From Diatrype stigma (taxonomy: Eukaryota; Ascomycota; Sordariomycetes; Xylariales; Diatrypaceae), in the NCBI GenBank assembly GCA_022225965.2, contig JAKJXP020000047.1, positions 62,001-126,000 on the forward strand: 64,000 bases of DNA, read 5' to 3'. Every line of letters begins with the position of its first letter. The first letter of the stretch is position 1. Shown one piece after another: positions 45,201 to 58,322 of the stretch. Position numbers and translations under genes: made by a program. The notes under the pieces are model-generated. The model was not told the DNA's origin. It searched no databases and saw only the letters and a program-made list of their open reading frames with translations.

Positions 45201-48200
45201 CATACGTATTATTATCCTGCCATACAGAGGAATGGCCGAGGTAGGATCGATTAGGATGCTGTATTGTATATGCTGATCATCATCGGCGTGCCTCTTCCAT
45301 AGATGCAGTAGGAGGAATCTGGTAGCATTCAGAAACAAGTACAAACCCTCCAATCCTGTAAGGCAAAGAGGACTACAACCGGTGCATACATGCATCGATC
45401 TACATTCTTTGTTTAGGCTAGAGCAGTCTAAAAGAAAGAAGAGAAGCACGGAGGAGTCATATCATTATCACGATGCTTTTCCTGTAACCATGATGTTATC
45501 CGTAGGGACATAAAAGATCATTGTATCGTATTCCTGGCCGGGGACAGAAATACCAGCTACTACTATGGCAGCTGGGAAACCCCTCCTCCAAATCCCAATC
45601 GACAGATCATTGTCATTCCCTGCTTCCTTTGGCCGTCGTCTTGTCTGTTTGTCTTTGTACTGGCAGGCTGCCGGCTTTGAGGGATTACTACAGTATGTAC
45701 ATCGTAGGCGATAGCAGTGGAGGGCAGGGTTACAGCAATATGTCCAACTTGGACATTAACATTATCCCACCACAATCTCGTGCATTGCGTAGAATTCCTT
45801 TGGCACCTTGGCAGTTTGGCTCCTTGCTGGTCTTCTTGCTGGGCAACAGGTGCAAACAAAACAAACAGCTGCATCAATGCTGTCTGGTAGATCTGTAGTA
45901 GACCTTGTCACCGAAGGCATGACCTACCTCCATAAATACACCGAAGGCTCATAGCATACTGACTTGTACGTGTTATGAGTGGTTCTCGTCTTGTTGCAAA
46001 CGGCGATCGACTGCAAGATCATAAACTGCCATTCAGCCCATGCCGCCACTTGGTGTTTCGAGGGTCCGTGAGCCGTACTTGCATACTTGATGGAGTGCAT
46101 ACATGGTGACATAGGTACCAAGGTAGCCATAGCCATAGCAATAGGTAAGTTGTTGCATCTAGCAGCCAGTAAGTGAAGAGTGACTCGCAGAACGACAATG
46201 AATCCCACCGTCTACCTATGTAAGTAGTTAGTTGTAGATGTCATTGGTGTTATATTTCTTATTCCTGAGGTAAGAGATATATAATATGCGTATGTGTGGG
46301 TAGGTATGTATGTATGTAGGCAGGCCTCCTGCTCCGGCCAGGGTTGAGTAATTAGGTAGAGTATTTGGCCCAAGAAACAAAAACAAAAGGGACCGATAAC
46401 TCTTTTGAAAGAGAAAGAGGGGTTACCTGTACATACAGACCTACATACCTACATATGGAGTTAGGTACTACTAATTAGCGAATTTGTCGGAACCGTTAAG
46501 TTGCCCTTATAGGTCGTAACCGTGCCCATGTATGTAGGTACTTACCACATACTTACATATCTGCTGGTGTTCACCAAGGAAGCTGAAACATTCCTTCCTA
46601 CAACCAATCTTCAAGGTAAAAGTCAAGTTCAGGTCGGTCATCAGCCAATATACATTTCCATGGAGTGATAGAGAAAAGGCGATTCTGGACGACGATAATA
46701 CTAATACTATGATCAGCTTTTCTGCCTAGGACCGGTCCTTAGTAGTACAACTGAAGAGGCCGACGTCTCCTTGTTCCAGCCCCTCCACCAGAGCACCAAT
46801 TACCTCCAGCTCCAGTCACTGCTGTTCAGCCAGGCTCAAGGTCAGGTTGCAGAGTGGGCCAACTCTTTTTCTGATCGGCGAATAGAGGACCTTGCCTCAA
46901 AGTGCAGGTAGACCGTAGCGTAGCCTGCGTAGGCACAGGCCGCAAATCCACCATTCACATTGCCCTAAGCAGCAATTCGACATTCTGGTCGCAACCGACG
47001 AGGCCCTGTGAACGACGTCTGCTGCGACAACTGCTGCAACAACTGCTGAGCATTCAGTGGCTACATCCAACAAGCTGAACTTGGGGAACACAAGCACGAA
47101 AAGCCTCCCTCAGGTACAGTCATCGAACACCTATACAGACACCATTCCTCGGTACCTACGTCTAGCAGCCAAGGCAATGCGATTTGCGCACCTTCCTAAC
47201 GTCGGGCGGTAGTGTTTTGTATTGCATGTACAATACCCACGCGCCACGAGGAGGTAACAGTTGGGACGCCAGTTCATTGGCTCCAGGTCTGAGGTTCTCA
47301 AAGTCTCAGTTGCAAGTCGAGGCAGAGAGGTATGTATACCTAATGATGACATACTTACATGTATGTACGATGCAAAGACCTGTTCTTCAGTCTTCAGTTT
47401 TCAGTCTTCAGCCTCTGCTTCAGAGTTTCCTGATTACCTACTTCGTACTTACCTATCCATTTACCCCTCGACGTCTCGTATCCTCCGCTAGTCGTTCTTC
47501 TGCCTCTCTGCCTTCTGCAGCCTGCCCTTCTGCCCTTCTGCCCTTCTGACACCACAGCACGGCAGCACCACAGGGCTAAGACCAAAGACGCATCTGCCCG
47601 TTGGACTAACTTGGTCTACCCATCACCCGCCCTAATTACCTACATACCCACCCACTACCGACACCACTACCTACAAGGTACGAAGTACTGGCAGGCAGTG
47701 GCAGCACCTCCTCCAGCACTAGTCTACCGTCTACATACCTTGTCTACCTCCCCCAACACCACCAGTGACCACCACAGCACCCGCACCCCTTATCGATTGA
47801 ACTCGGCCAAAGTAGCGAGAGCCAAAGCAGCCAGCGGATGCGTCAATCTCACAACCATCCATCACCCTCGACCTCAAACCTCAATCATTCCCTACCCCTA
47901 CCGACACTCCCTCCCGCCTTCCATCACCCTGCATAGCCAATGTACTAACGACACTCTCCCTAGTATATTCATTAAGCAGCATTGATTTTCTTCTATTCTA
48001 CATCTTCACGTCGGCGCACGATACCCAGACATACTTGTCGCGCCAGGTCTTTTTTCTCTCTAGTTCAGGGGTTGGTATTTGTCGTCGTTGTCATTGGTAC
48101 ATATCGATCACCTATGCCATCTTACCATCCTGTTCACTTCCGCCGGCTTATTACAGGTCATGACTTGATATATATTTCCGCGTGCACTTTGTCTTAACAA

Positions 48201-48249
48201 CAGTCAAGTGTACTATACCCATTTCTAATTACACACGTTCGAACTCACG

Positions 48250-51200
48250 ATGCTCATGACGCAGTCTCCAGTATCACCACTGGTCACTACACAGAACAAC
48301 ACTAAGACATATAATGCGCGAAATCGGTCTCGATCGAACACACTAGACAACAATCCCGACTCTGCTATCGCGCTCTCTGACGGTCCAGCCCCCTCTTTGT
48401 CGACTCGCTTCAACGAAGACCACACCTCCGCCTACTCCTACACGATGAACGGCATGATTGGAACATCGCCCCAGGGCTCCCTCTATGTAAGGGCCCTGTA
48501 CGACTACGAAGCCGATGATCGCACGAGTCTAAGTTTCCACGAGGGTGACGTTATTCTGGTTATAACACAACTAGAGAGCGGTTGGTGGGATGGCGTAATC
48601 AATGGCGTTCGAGGCTGGTTCCCAAGCAACTATTGCCAGACTATCACAAACCCCGATGAAATCCCGGATTCGCTCCAGGCAAACGATATGGATCAAGGAG
48701 ATGATGAGTTGGAGGACCAGGTCACGTACGAGGAAGACTTTGATGACGAGTTCGAGTCAGACCAGGATGACTTCAATGCCCTACCCCTTGAGGGTACTAG
48801 AAAAGGGCAAGGCCAAGGTTCGATCAAGACGGATTTCTGGCTACCCCAAGCTACCTCGGATGGAAGGCTATACTACTTCAATACCCAGACGGGAGAGAGA
48901 CGTGTCGAACTTCCTCTTGATTCGCCGACTTCAATCAACGAAACTGGCCCTTCCGACAGAATGAAGGTCAACATGCCGGAATATACAAGGCCGCCGCCTG
49001 AGCTGATGGCTGGAGGCATGGTGCAAGACGAAGATGAAGACTCAGAATTTACCTCAGCGTCAGAAGCTGAGGGTGAATCTTTGATGAGCTCCATGGGCTC
49101 CTTGGTAAGTGAATGCGATTTACCCTGCTTACTTTTGACCGCCTGTTAACAGACTCCGATAGCCACCCCGAAAGAAGAGCCATGCCTATACCAACGAGAG
49201 TAGTAGTATTGGCATCTCCCCTTCGCCGTCGATGGACTCCATCACGGGTGGAGTAGCCGGGCTGCGCCGAGGGACCGATCCTTTCATCAACACCAACTTA
49301 TCGATGTCATCAGCGACACTGGGCCCTATGCCCATACTGGCGTCCGCCACTTCGTTTACGAATGCTGACTTCAATCTTCCGCAAGCCGCGACGATTCCCC
49401 GCTCCTTTTTTGATGATGGCGCCTCGCAACCGCTGACCTGGAATACCCTGGTGGCTAACATGAAACGCGCCATCGATCGTTACCGCGAAGCCATCACGAG
49501 CAGCAACCGATCTGAATATGTAAGCCGGGCAGAAGATATCTCCGATCATCTCCGCCTGCTCCTCGCAGCTGGCTCAGGTACGACCGACAACCACTCTGGT
49601 CAGCCTTCCATCATTTCTACCAACAAGGCCCTATACCCACATTTCCGAGACATGATGTCAAAGTTCTCCAAGTTGGTCATATCATCCCACATTGCTGCGG
49701 CCGACTGGCCGAACGCGGAATCAGTCCAAAAATGCATGCAGGAGGCAGATGGCGTCCTTCTCGGTGTCTTCAGCTTTGTGGAAGTTGCCAGGCAGCAGAG
49801 AGGGGAGGATATCCCGAGGCTCTTCCCTGGTTTCGTCATTGGAAGCACAACCGGCGGAAGCTGGCAAAGCAACGGACTCGGCCCCCGCGACCCCATCACA
49901 TCGAACTTCTTGGAGGATGAAGAGGGCACCACCGAACCGACGGCCATCCTCGACGGCAAGCTGCTTGAGAGACTAGACGAGTATAAGAGATTGCTAGTTT
50001 CCAGCATTAAGGATTTGGAAAAGAATCTAGGCTTGTCCGATAAGATCGTGACCTCCTACCGGCATGAACTGATCAGCAACAACGTGTGTGCTGCTGGTGG
50101 AAAAGTGCTGGAGATGTTCAAGCCCTGGATCGCAATGATCGAGTCCATCGACCTGTCATCCTTGGGCGACAGCTTCCAGACCCCCCAACTCGCTGATCTT
50201 AGCACCAACAAACAGAGCCTCTACGATAATATCTCCGACCTCATACTAGGATGCCAAGCAGTCGCAGGTCCTTTGAGTGATGAATGGGCAGAGGTTCGAG
50301 GGGAATCTCTAGAGAATAGGCTTGACTATGTGCGGTCTTGCGGTCGTGCCTTAGAGACAAACGCCTCCCACATTGGCTTTTCTCTTCAGCTCTTATCCGA
50401 ACAGGTGCAGATCAATCTACAGCAGCTACAGGAAGACCGTATGCGAGATGATATCTACCAGCGAGAGCAACTAAAGAGAGGAGACACGATGCCGTACAAT
50501 CCAGTGCATGGACGCACCGAATCGCGAACCATGTCATCCAGACCACCTCTGATTACGTCGCAGTCCTACACAGAGGGAGAAGTTGGAAAACCTACCTATA
50601 GGAAAGGTGGCAACTTATCGAAGGCTGCGAAGATTCTAGGGGAAGGCAACCTACCTGACAGCAGTGCGATACAGCCAGTTGACGAGGCAGCACCATTCCT
50701 GAAGCTTGACTTTGAGCATGACCTTTCTTATGATCAGAAGACGTCGCCGCCGACTATTAAGGGTGGATCGCTGCTGGCGTTGGCAGAACAGCTCACAAGA
50801 CACGACAAGTTAGATTCCAACTTCAACAATACCTTCCTCTTGACTTACCGATCGTTCACAACTGCGCGGGAGCTTTTCGAACTTCTAGTTCAGAGGTTCA
50901 ACCTCCAGCCACCAGAAGGGCTGAGTCATTCTGACTACGATATATGGCGAGACCGCAAGCAGAAGCCGATTCGCTTCCGTGTGGTCAACATCCTCAAGAA
51001 CTGGTTCGACAACTTTTGGATGGAAGAGCCAACCGAGGAATCCAAGCAGTTGATTCGCGACGTTTTCTCGTTTGCTCGCGATCATATCAACTCTACACAA
51101 ACACCGGGCTCCGGCCCCTTGATGGCTGTCTTGGACCAGCGGCTTAACGGCAGGGACAATGCTTCGAAACGCATGGTTCAAACGTTTGCGAACAATGTTC

Positions 51201-52171
51201 CCGCCCCAATCATGCCAAAGAACATGAAGAAGCTTAAATTCTTAGATATCGACGTCACGGAATTTGCCCGTCAGTTGACAATAATCGAGTCGAAACTCTA
51301 CGGCAAGATCAAGCCAACGGAATGTCTTAACAAGAGATGGCAGAAAAAGGTTGGTGAGGGTGATCCGGAGCCCGCACCAAATGTGAAGGCCCTTATCTTA
51401 CACTCTAATCAAATGACCAACTGGGTGGCCGAGATGATCTTAGCTCAGCTGGATGTAAGAAGACGTGTTATGGTGATCAAACACTTCGTAGCGGTTGCCG
51501 ATGTAAGTCGAACGACGTCCCCAACCAGTATATGTGTGCTGCTAACAATCTTGCCAGAAATGCCGAGGTCTCAATAACTTTTCGACTCTCACATCAATCA
51601 TCTCTGCCCTCGGTACTGCACCTATCGCCCGCCTGAAGCGGACCTGGGATCAAGTCCCTGCCCGGACGAACGTGACTCTGGAGACTATGAGATCACTCAT
51701 GGCTGGAACGAAAAACTTCAGCGAGTACCGCGAGGCTCTCCATGCCGCCAACCCGCCTTGCATACCATTCTTTGGTACGTGGCGAACCAGCTCGTTCCTC
51801 ACTTTCGCTGCCGTATTGACTAACGTTGTGAAACCATAGGCGTGTACTTGACAGATCTGACCTTCATCGAGGATGGTATCCCTTCGATCACTAAGAAGAC
51901 TAACCTAATCAACTTTGCCAAGCGAGCGAAGACTGCTGAAGTAATACGTGACGTTCAACAGTACCAGAATGCCCCCTATTCACTTCAACCAGTGCCCGAA
52001 CTGCAGGATTACATATTGAGTAACATGCAAGCTGCTGGTGACGTACACGAGATGTACGATAAGAGCTTGGCGATTGAGCCCCGCGAGCGGGAAGATGAGA
52101 AAATCGTGAGGTACGTTGCTTTGAGGGAACAGCAGATGGCGGCTTCTCAGGGCCAGCTCTATTTCGGGTGA
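48250..52171 (+). CDS. CDC25: Cdc25-type Ras guanine-nucleotide exchange factor
   Basis: Four exons, 48250-49104, 49163-51502, 51558-51774 and 51840-52171, give 1247 residues. Introns are 58, 55 and 65 bp with GTAAGT or GTACGT donors. The protein loads Ras with GTP and so drives adenylate cyclase/cAMP-PKA signalling, growth and morphogenesis. An SH3 domain covers about residues 78-133 (ALYDYEADD, ESGWWDGVINGVRGWFPSNY). A WW-like motif is at about 195-227 (DFWLPQATSDGRLYYFNTQT), without the second tryptophan. A long middle region follows. The RasGEF N-terminal domain is at about 815-960 (HDKLDSNFNNTFLLTYRSFT). The catalytic RasGEF domain runs from about 975 to 1215 (LDIDVTEFARQLTIIESKLY, KHFVAVAD-KCRGLNNFST, PPCIPFFGVYLTDLTFIEDG). 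Intron 3 falls inside the last of these and intron 2 between KHFVAVAD and KCRGLNN, so unspliced reading cuts the catalytic domain. Confidence 0.95.
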
Positions 52172-54699
52172 ACGTTTGGAGTCTTGAATAAGCGCAAACA
52201 TTTTCTATCCGCTGCAGACCGTGACCCGCTTTCCTGCCTAACATTAAGATTAAAGAGCAAAAGCTTACTTGACTCTCGTGATATAGGGTTCTAGCCGAAT
52301 CTGGCTTCCTCTAGAGTGGTACACATCCGGCAGGCCACCGATGCAAGCGCGTATGCAGCGTGGATCAGGCGCAACCCTACAGATCATGTTGACACGGCCG
52401 CTTGAACAAACAATCAGGGTGCCTTATGTCCTGCCGATGTGTTCCGCTCTTTGCTGTCAGGGCTGGCAACAGCGGACGAAAGCAAGAACACGGGATGACC
52501 TATAACGTGAGCCTTGCTAGGGAGCTAGGAAAAGAACCACCAGGACCGGACACGTTATACCGAGCTATTATGTTGGGAAGCCATAGAGCTTCCCGGGGAT
52601 ATGTACAATTCTGAGCCATGATGTGATGCGGACGGGATAATTGCCCCTCCGGGTCTTCGGTCAATCGAAAGCCAGGATGCTAGACAAGCACAGAGGGCAA
52701 ACATCTAATCAGAAACGATGCTGTGTAACTCTGCTTGTGGAGGATATTGTGGTCACCGGCTAAGGAGGTTAGCATGCTGAGAGCTCTACGGAAAGACCTG
52801 AGGGATCATCCTAACTGTTGCTCGGCCGCGTTGTGAGATATATAAATAAATGACTGCACATGTGGTCAAAATGCTGTGATAAAAAAAAAAAAAAAAAAAA
52901 CGCGGAGACCACGACAAATCGCAAGTGCATGTTGTCTTAACTCTCTACTCGGTGTTTCTCGGGTGTTTTCAGGCACGGTTTCATGGAATGTCCTGGAAGG
53001 AAAAAAGTGTCCCGTTCAGGGTTTGGTCGACTGCGTGGGTTGGACTTTGGCTTGACGGTCAGCGGGATTAAACAACGCGTACAAGGCATACACAATTGCC
53101 TATTTCATAGTGTGTCAATGGATAGGGAAGGGTATTCTTCGTTATCGGGAGCTGTTGTATCAAGTACATATATAGGGAGGCTTAGGCGGCGAGTTCCTTC
53201 TACATAGTAGTAGTATCAACCAATGGCTTGATATTCATATCCTCCTGCAGTCAATTTGAAAAGGCGGCCCAGGTCATCTTCCATGCCTGTTTGTTTCCTT
53301 GCTTTGCTTGCTTGCTTGCTTGCCCGGTCTTGTCTTTCCCGCCCGTGTCTACATATATCATATGTGCCGTGCCGTTTTCGTTGGGGTCTCACTCGCTGTC
53401 AGTGCAACTCATTTATTAGGTACATACTTACATAGACATGGATGGTTCATTTCAATGCGATCGCAATTATTAACACCCGATCCTCCCTATATGGCGTGCG
53501 GCATATGCATCGGTTGTGTCTTGTCTATGTCATGTGCGATTCCAGGCACAAACAGGCGGTAGTAAGTAGAGTCTCTTTGCAAGGGGTTTTGTTCTCCCTA
53601 CCAATATTACTTGACTTGATTTTCCATAATTTTACAGGTCGTGTTGATTAAGCAATAACCCGAGTATTTTACAGAGCTATGTCGGAGAGAACCCTTGATC
53701 TTCGGGACAGGGAAACTTGCTGTAAGTAGGGACTTTGAGGGGAGCTGTGGCGGGCAGCTCTGAATCTGTGGGTATGCATCTCCTCCTTAATGGTCTTTCG
53801 GCGCCACACTTAGCTAGCCCCTTTATTCTGATAGTGACTTGACTTGGGTACAAATACCTACTTTACCACATGCAACATAACAAGAAGCATGAATGATATG
53901 ACAGCCCGTCTTGGTTGTAGTGCAATGGACGTACAACCAGGCTAACTGCCAAGGGGCACATCGTCTGGGTATACATACATATGATCAGTTACGGAATGGT
54001 GAGGTCGATTGATAACTTCACTTGACCGATCTCGATCCTGTCGTGCTCTAATGTGATCTTGACTCCGTCAACTCTATTGGCTAAAGTCTTGCGTCCTCAG
54101 AGGCTCACATCATGATATCTTGCCATTAAATAGGTGTCCAGGTTGCTGCTGAATTACTTGATACGCTTCGATACTGAAGGTTGAAAGAGGTACAGTAACA
54201 ACTACCGACAGACAAGTCAATGATTATAGTTAGGTAACCCATGGGGAAACGTGTCAAGCACCCTGTCGGTGCCTTGGTGCTTGCAGGCTACCCCAGTTCA
54301 CTTCCGGCTGCATGTCAACTCCAGCCAGGGATTCGGATGTGCATAGGCGTAGGGGTGAAGATGAGAAAGAAACGATACCAGAGAAAGTCACCAGCATCAC
54401 CGAGTACGGACCCGCAGATAGGCAAGACAGACAGACATCCATATCTACCTACCCTATACTTCCCAGGCCCAGATCGGGACCCGGCAAGCACTATGTTTGG
54501 ATCTTGAATAATTTTTGATCATTCATGTCGCAGAGGTCAAATCTGCATCGAAGCTTTGGATTATTTTGTATGGAAAGTGTTAGCTACCTACGGTACGCAG
54601 GATGGACTAGGATCGATCCACAAACTGCACAGCCAACCTGAGTGGCCACCGTAAGCTTCCCCCAGACTTATCACAGCCTGTTTCATTTCCTGTCCTGCC
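52172..54699. other. 2.5-kb convergent intergenic region
   Basis: This lies between the stop codons of CDC25 and NRDE2. It contains a tract of at least 20 A residues at about 52880-52900 and TTGC repeats near 53300-53325. No gene was supportable. Confidence 0.5.
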
Positions 54700-57600
54700 C
54701 TATCTTCCCCTCCCCATCTGCTGTCGTTCCCACTTCTCGACGAACTCCGGCATTTCGATATGCACCCTCAACCCCTTATCGCACAGGGTATTGTAGACCG
54801 ACCCGAGCTCAGCAGAGTCCAGCTCGTGGACAGGCGCTTCCGCCCCCGTCGTCGTTGTCGTCGTCGTCGGGGCGAACGCCTCCATGAACACGTCCTTAGA
54901 CCAGGGGCAGCGCTGGACGGCGCGGTAGAAGGCGTCCTTGGTCTTGGGCCTCAGCTCCTTCCGGGCCTGGCAGAAGCGGACGTACGAGATCCAGAGACCC
55001 GGGTGGTTCCCGCACGCCGCCGCTGCTTCGCTGCCCCCACCCCCGAAGGTGAAGGCGTGCTCGAACGCCGCCCGGGCCGAGTGCGCGTTGCCGGTGCGCG
55101 CCTCGTGGCGGATCGCGAAGGCGCGGCTGCTCAGGCAGTCGTGGGCCGGGGTCAGGACCGTCGAGTCGAGGACGGCGCGCACCCGGTCGTCGATGCCCAG
55201 GCGCGTCTCCTTCCACGCGAGGAGGCCGAGGAAGATGGTGTTGCGCGGGAACAGGCCGATGTACTTGGTGAGCTGCTCGCGCAGGAACCCGGCGCGGAAC
55301 GGCCTATCGGCGTTTCATGTTAGCTAGATCGGACCTGGACATTCTCCGGAAGGGGAAGGATGATTTGAAAAGAAGACAAAGGGACGGACGGACGGGGAGG
55401 GAGGAGGTGGTGGACGGGTGTGTTAATTAGCTTACCCTCTGCCAGCATGGAAGTAGAGAAGCCGGGCGGCAAATTGGAGCAGCTTTTCGTGGGCCGAGCT
55501 GCTTGCGAGACCCCGAGATATGAATTCGTCCGAACAGGCCGAAATGCTGGCGATGGCAGACCATATGTCCCCCTGGCTCTCCGAAGAAGACTCCTTGTTG
55601 CTCTTCTGAGTCAGGTACTCGAGCAACGCCAGGCCTTTGGCATATATGATAGCATGTTCTGGATCGCCCGAGGAGAATAGATAGTCTCGGTTTGTGGCCA
55701 GGAAATTTCTGCCCTTGAGCACTCGAGACGGAGCCACTGGCCCGTGGTGGTCGTCGTCGGCTGCGGATGCCGCGCGGGACCTGCCTTCGGCTAGGGTACA
55801 GAGCCGTAGGGCGCTTTGCGCCAGTGCGCCGTCTTCGAGCTCCATCCAGGCCCAGGCTATCCCCAGGCGACAGCGGTCGCTGTCTGTGATGAGCTGTGAG
55901 CCCATCGCGGCAGCCACCACATTGCGGGCGGCAGCTTTGTTGGACTGCGCCCATTCGAGGATGGCATAGCCTTCGTATAGATCGACGCTGGCGGGGTCCT
56001 GCTTCAGGAGCGCCTTTGCCGTCTTCTTCTCGTTGCCGGGCTCGTTGGTGGATTCGAAGGCTAGATAGTAAGGGGCAAGCTCCTTCACCCCGAGGGAGCG
56101 CACTAGCTGCTTCAGGGTGTTCGCTATCCACCGATACTGTTCTGGCGGAATTCTGTCTTTGATGGGGGTTATATACTTGAACCAATTTGGAGATGGAAAT
56201 AGCACCTCGGGCGTCCTGATTATTGACTGATAGTCCTGTGAAAAGTCTAGGTTCTTATTTGTTTGTTCAATCTGGCCTGGATCGTCCTGAAGTGTGTTTG
56301 CCGTGCCCTGGGCAATGAGCGTTGGACGGCGCATGAGGAAATCATCTTGTAAGATACCATGGACGCTGTCTCTGGAATGAAAGGCAGGGGGGAGCTGGGA
56401 GAATATCAAAAACGCATCTAGCAGCTCCCGGCGAATAGATGGGATGATATGAGCTGGAACGTAAAATAAAAGATCCCGGATATCTGCAAACATGACAACA
56501 CGGTATGGATCATCCTCTGCGCTATCGTCTAGAGTTCGGGCAGGTAACGTTGCTGATGATGATCTATAACGTTCTAGGATAGACCATGCTTTGTAAACAT
56601 CTCGTGTAGTTGGCACGGGAGGTGAGATAGAGGGCTTCGGATCCGGAGGCTCTTGTGCACCTGCATCTGCTTCGAACATCGCCCACCCCCGAGCCATATC
56701 CTCTCCTATTCGCGGCACTTCGCTTTCCCAGAAGGCCTCGAAGCTCGCAAGCACGGTGTCATCAGCTCCTTCGAAAGCCGCTGTTGGACGGGAAAAGGTC
56801 AGCTCAAGCGCAGCTTGCCATAATGCCGTCCCTAATTCCCGATAGCCGGCATCCGCTATGAAGCGGGTAGTCCTCAAAAACACGTAAATCATTTGTCTAT
56901 ATAAAGGCACTTGGTCTGAAGACGCCGGGAGACTCGCAATCTCGCTCCTGATAAACTGCATCCGCTCGATGTACAACTTCTTGATGTCATCGTATTGAAA
57001 GGTCGATAGAGTCGTCTGTCGGTAAGTCATGTATGCCCGCCATATTTCAAAGTCAGACCCGTACTTTTGTATGACGTCTTTCCATCGCTTTTCTAGGTTC
57101 TTAGGGTCCCAGATCTTCGCACCCTCGCTCATCCTCTTCAACTGAAGAAGCACACGTTGGGGGTCAGTGGTCACCTGGGACAGAGCTTGCTCGAGCATGC
57201 TCAATTTTATATCCGCATAGCTTTTGACTTCTGCTGGGGTAGGCCGACGGCCACCGCTGGATACAGTGCCCAACAGGACATCTTGGTGATCGACCAGCTG
57301 CAGCCAGGCTTCAATATCCTCTGGATGCTCTCGCACTCTCTTGGATAACTCGATGGACCTGGCTACCATGGGGTTTTCTGCATTCCTCCAGTTTGAGCCC
57401 GTGGACGAGTCGCTGTCATACTCCTCGTCGCTCTCAGAGTGTTCATGCGGCTTGGCCTTCCCATGGATAGACCTGTATGAGGGGCCCTCGTCAGCCGAGA
57501 GCTCCTCTGGCACGTCGCCCTCTCGCTTTCTTCTTTTAGAAGGTCGCAATGATAGAAAATCCTCTTCGCCCGTCGCCGGCTGGTACTCCTCTTTCCGGAC

Positions 57601-58134
57601 CCTGACGACTATCGACTTGTTGTGCGACCCCCTGGCCAAGAGGCTCCTCCGGTCGCCACCCAGCACGGAGCGGCCTTCATGGTAGCCCCGGATGAAGAAT
57701 TCCTCGCGGTTGCCCACCCGCTCGATTGTCATAAAGCCATCGACGCCGAGCACGCGGCCACCCCCGATGCGGCGGTACTCGGGTATCTCGCGCCGGTCGT
57801 TGGACCCGTACCTCCTGATCAAGGGATCGCCTCGCTTGTCCACGACAAAAAGGCTGTCCCTGCCACGATCATGATCCTGATCTTGACGGGGGGCGGATCT
57901 CTGCGATATGACGAGACTGGGTGGGCCGGAAGAGCCCCCAGATGCGGCTACCGCTGGGCGATGCCGATCTCTGTGGTGTGAGTGGCCGGCTTTAGAGACG
58001 CGATGCTCGCCGCCGCCGGCTCCCCTCGACAACTCGTGAGTCTTCTCCGCTTCCCCATGGAGAGTTTCAGATTCGGGCTTGGGCTTGAAAGAGGGGAACT
58101 TAGGCACTGGTTTCTTTCCTTCTCTTGACGACAT
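54700..58134 (-). CDS. NRDE2: NRDE2-family nuclear RNA silencing/processing factor
   Basis: Two exons, 55436-58134 and 54700-55303, with a 132-bp intron (GTAAGC donor, GATAG acceptor) that joins FHAGRG to PFRAGFLREQLTKY, give 1100 residues. The family includes C. elegans NRDE-2 (nuclear RNAi) and S. pombe Nrl1, which works with the Mtr4-like helicase on introns, R-loops and heterochromatin. The N-terminal 230 residues are basic and disordered and hold the family block SLFVVDKRGDPLIRRYGSND-RREIPEYRRI and the RxxRRIGGGRVLG stretch. The NRDE-2 domain (about 250-580) contains ENPMVARSIELSKRVREHPE and IWDPKNLEKRWKDVIQKYGS. C-terminal half-a-TPR-type helices follow (ASVDLYEGYAILEWAQSNKA). It ends VEKWERQQMGRGR. 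A transposon-like element lies about 190 bp upstream of the ATG. Confidence 0.92.
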
Positions 58135-58322
58135 GACGAGGATAGATTCCTACCCTACTCCTACATCATCCAGCCGCTCCTATCCCTTCGTTAGGTAACC
58201 AGAAGCCGAAGTCAAGTTCAAGTCGGAGGTGTTATGTTCGATCGACAGGCAGCTGGTGGCAATCGTCTCTGTTGTACATAGGAACAGCGGTGATGTGCCC
58301 GTGGACCTTCCTAGGCAACTTA

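Larger units (their letters stand above)
38260..48249. other. 10-kb gene-poor region between two divergent genes
   Basis: This is upstream of both the transcription factor (-) and CDC25 (+). Near the former it contains a probable leader intron at 38452-38500 and a 15-codon upstream ORF (38541-38588, minus strand). Microsatellites lie at 38936-39045 and 39191-39240. The remainder, about 39.5 to 47.0 kb, has average-looking base composition, TACCTA/TAGGTA motifs and only short conflicting open frames. I see no gene, RNA or transposon in it that I can support. The last kilobase before CDC25 is C/T-rich and probably its promoter and leader. Confidence 0.5.
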
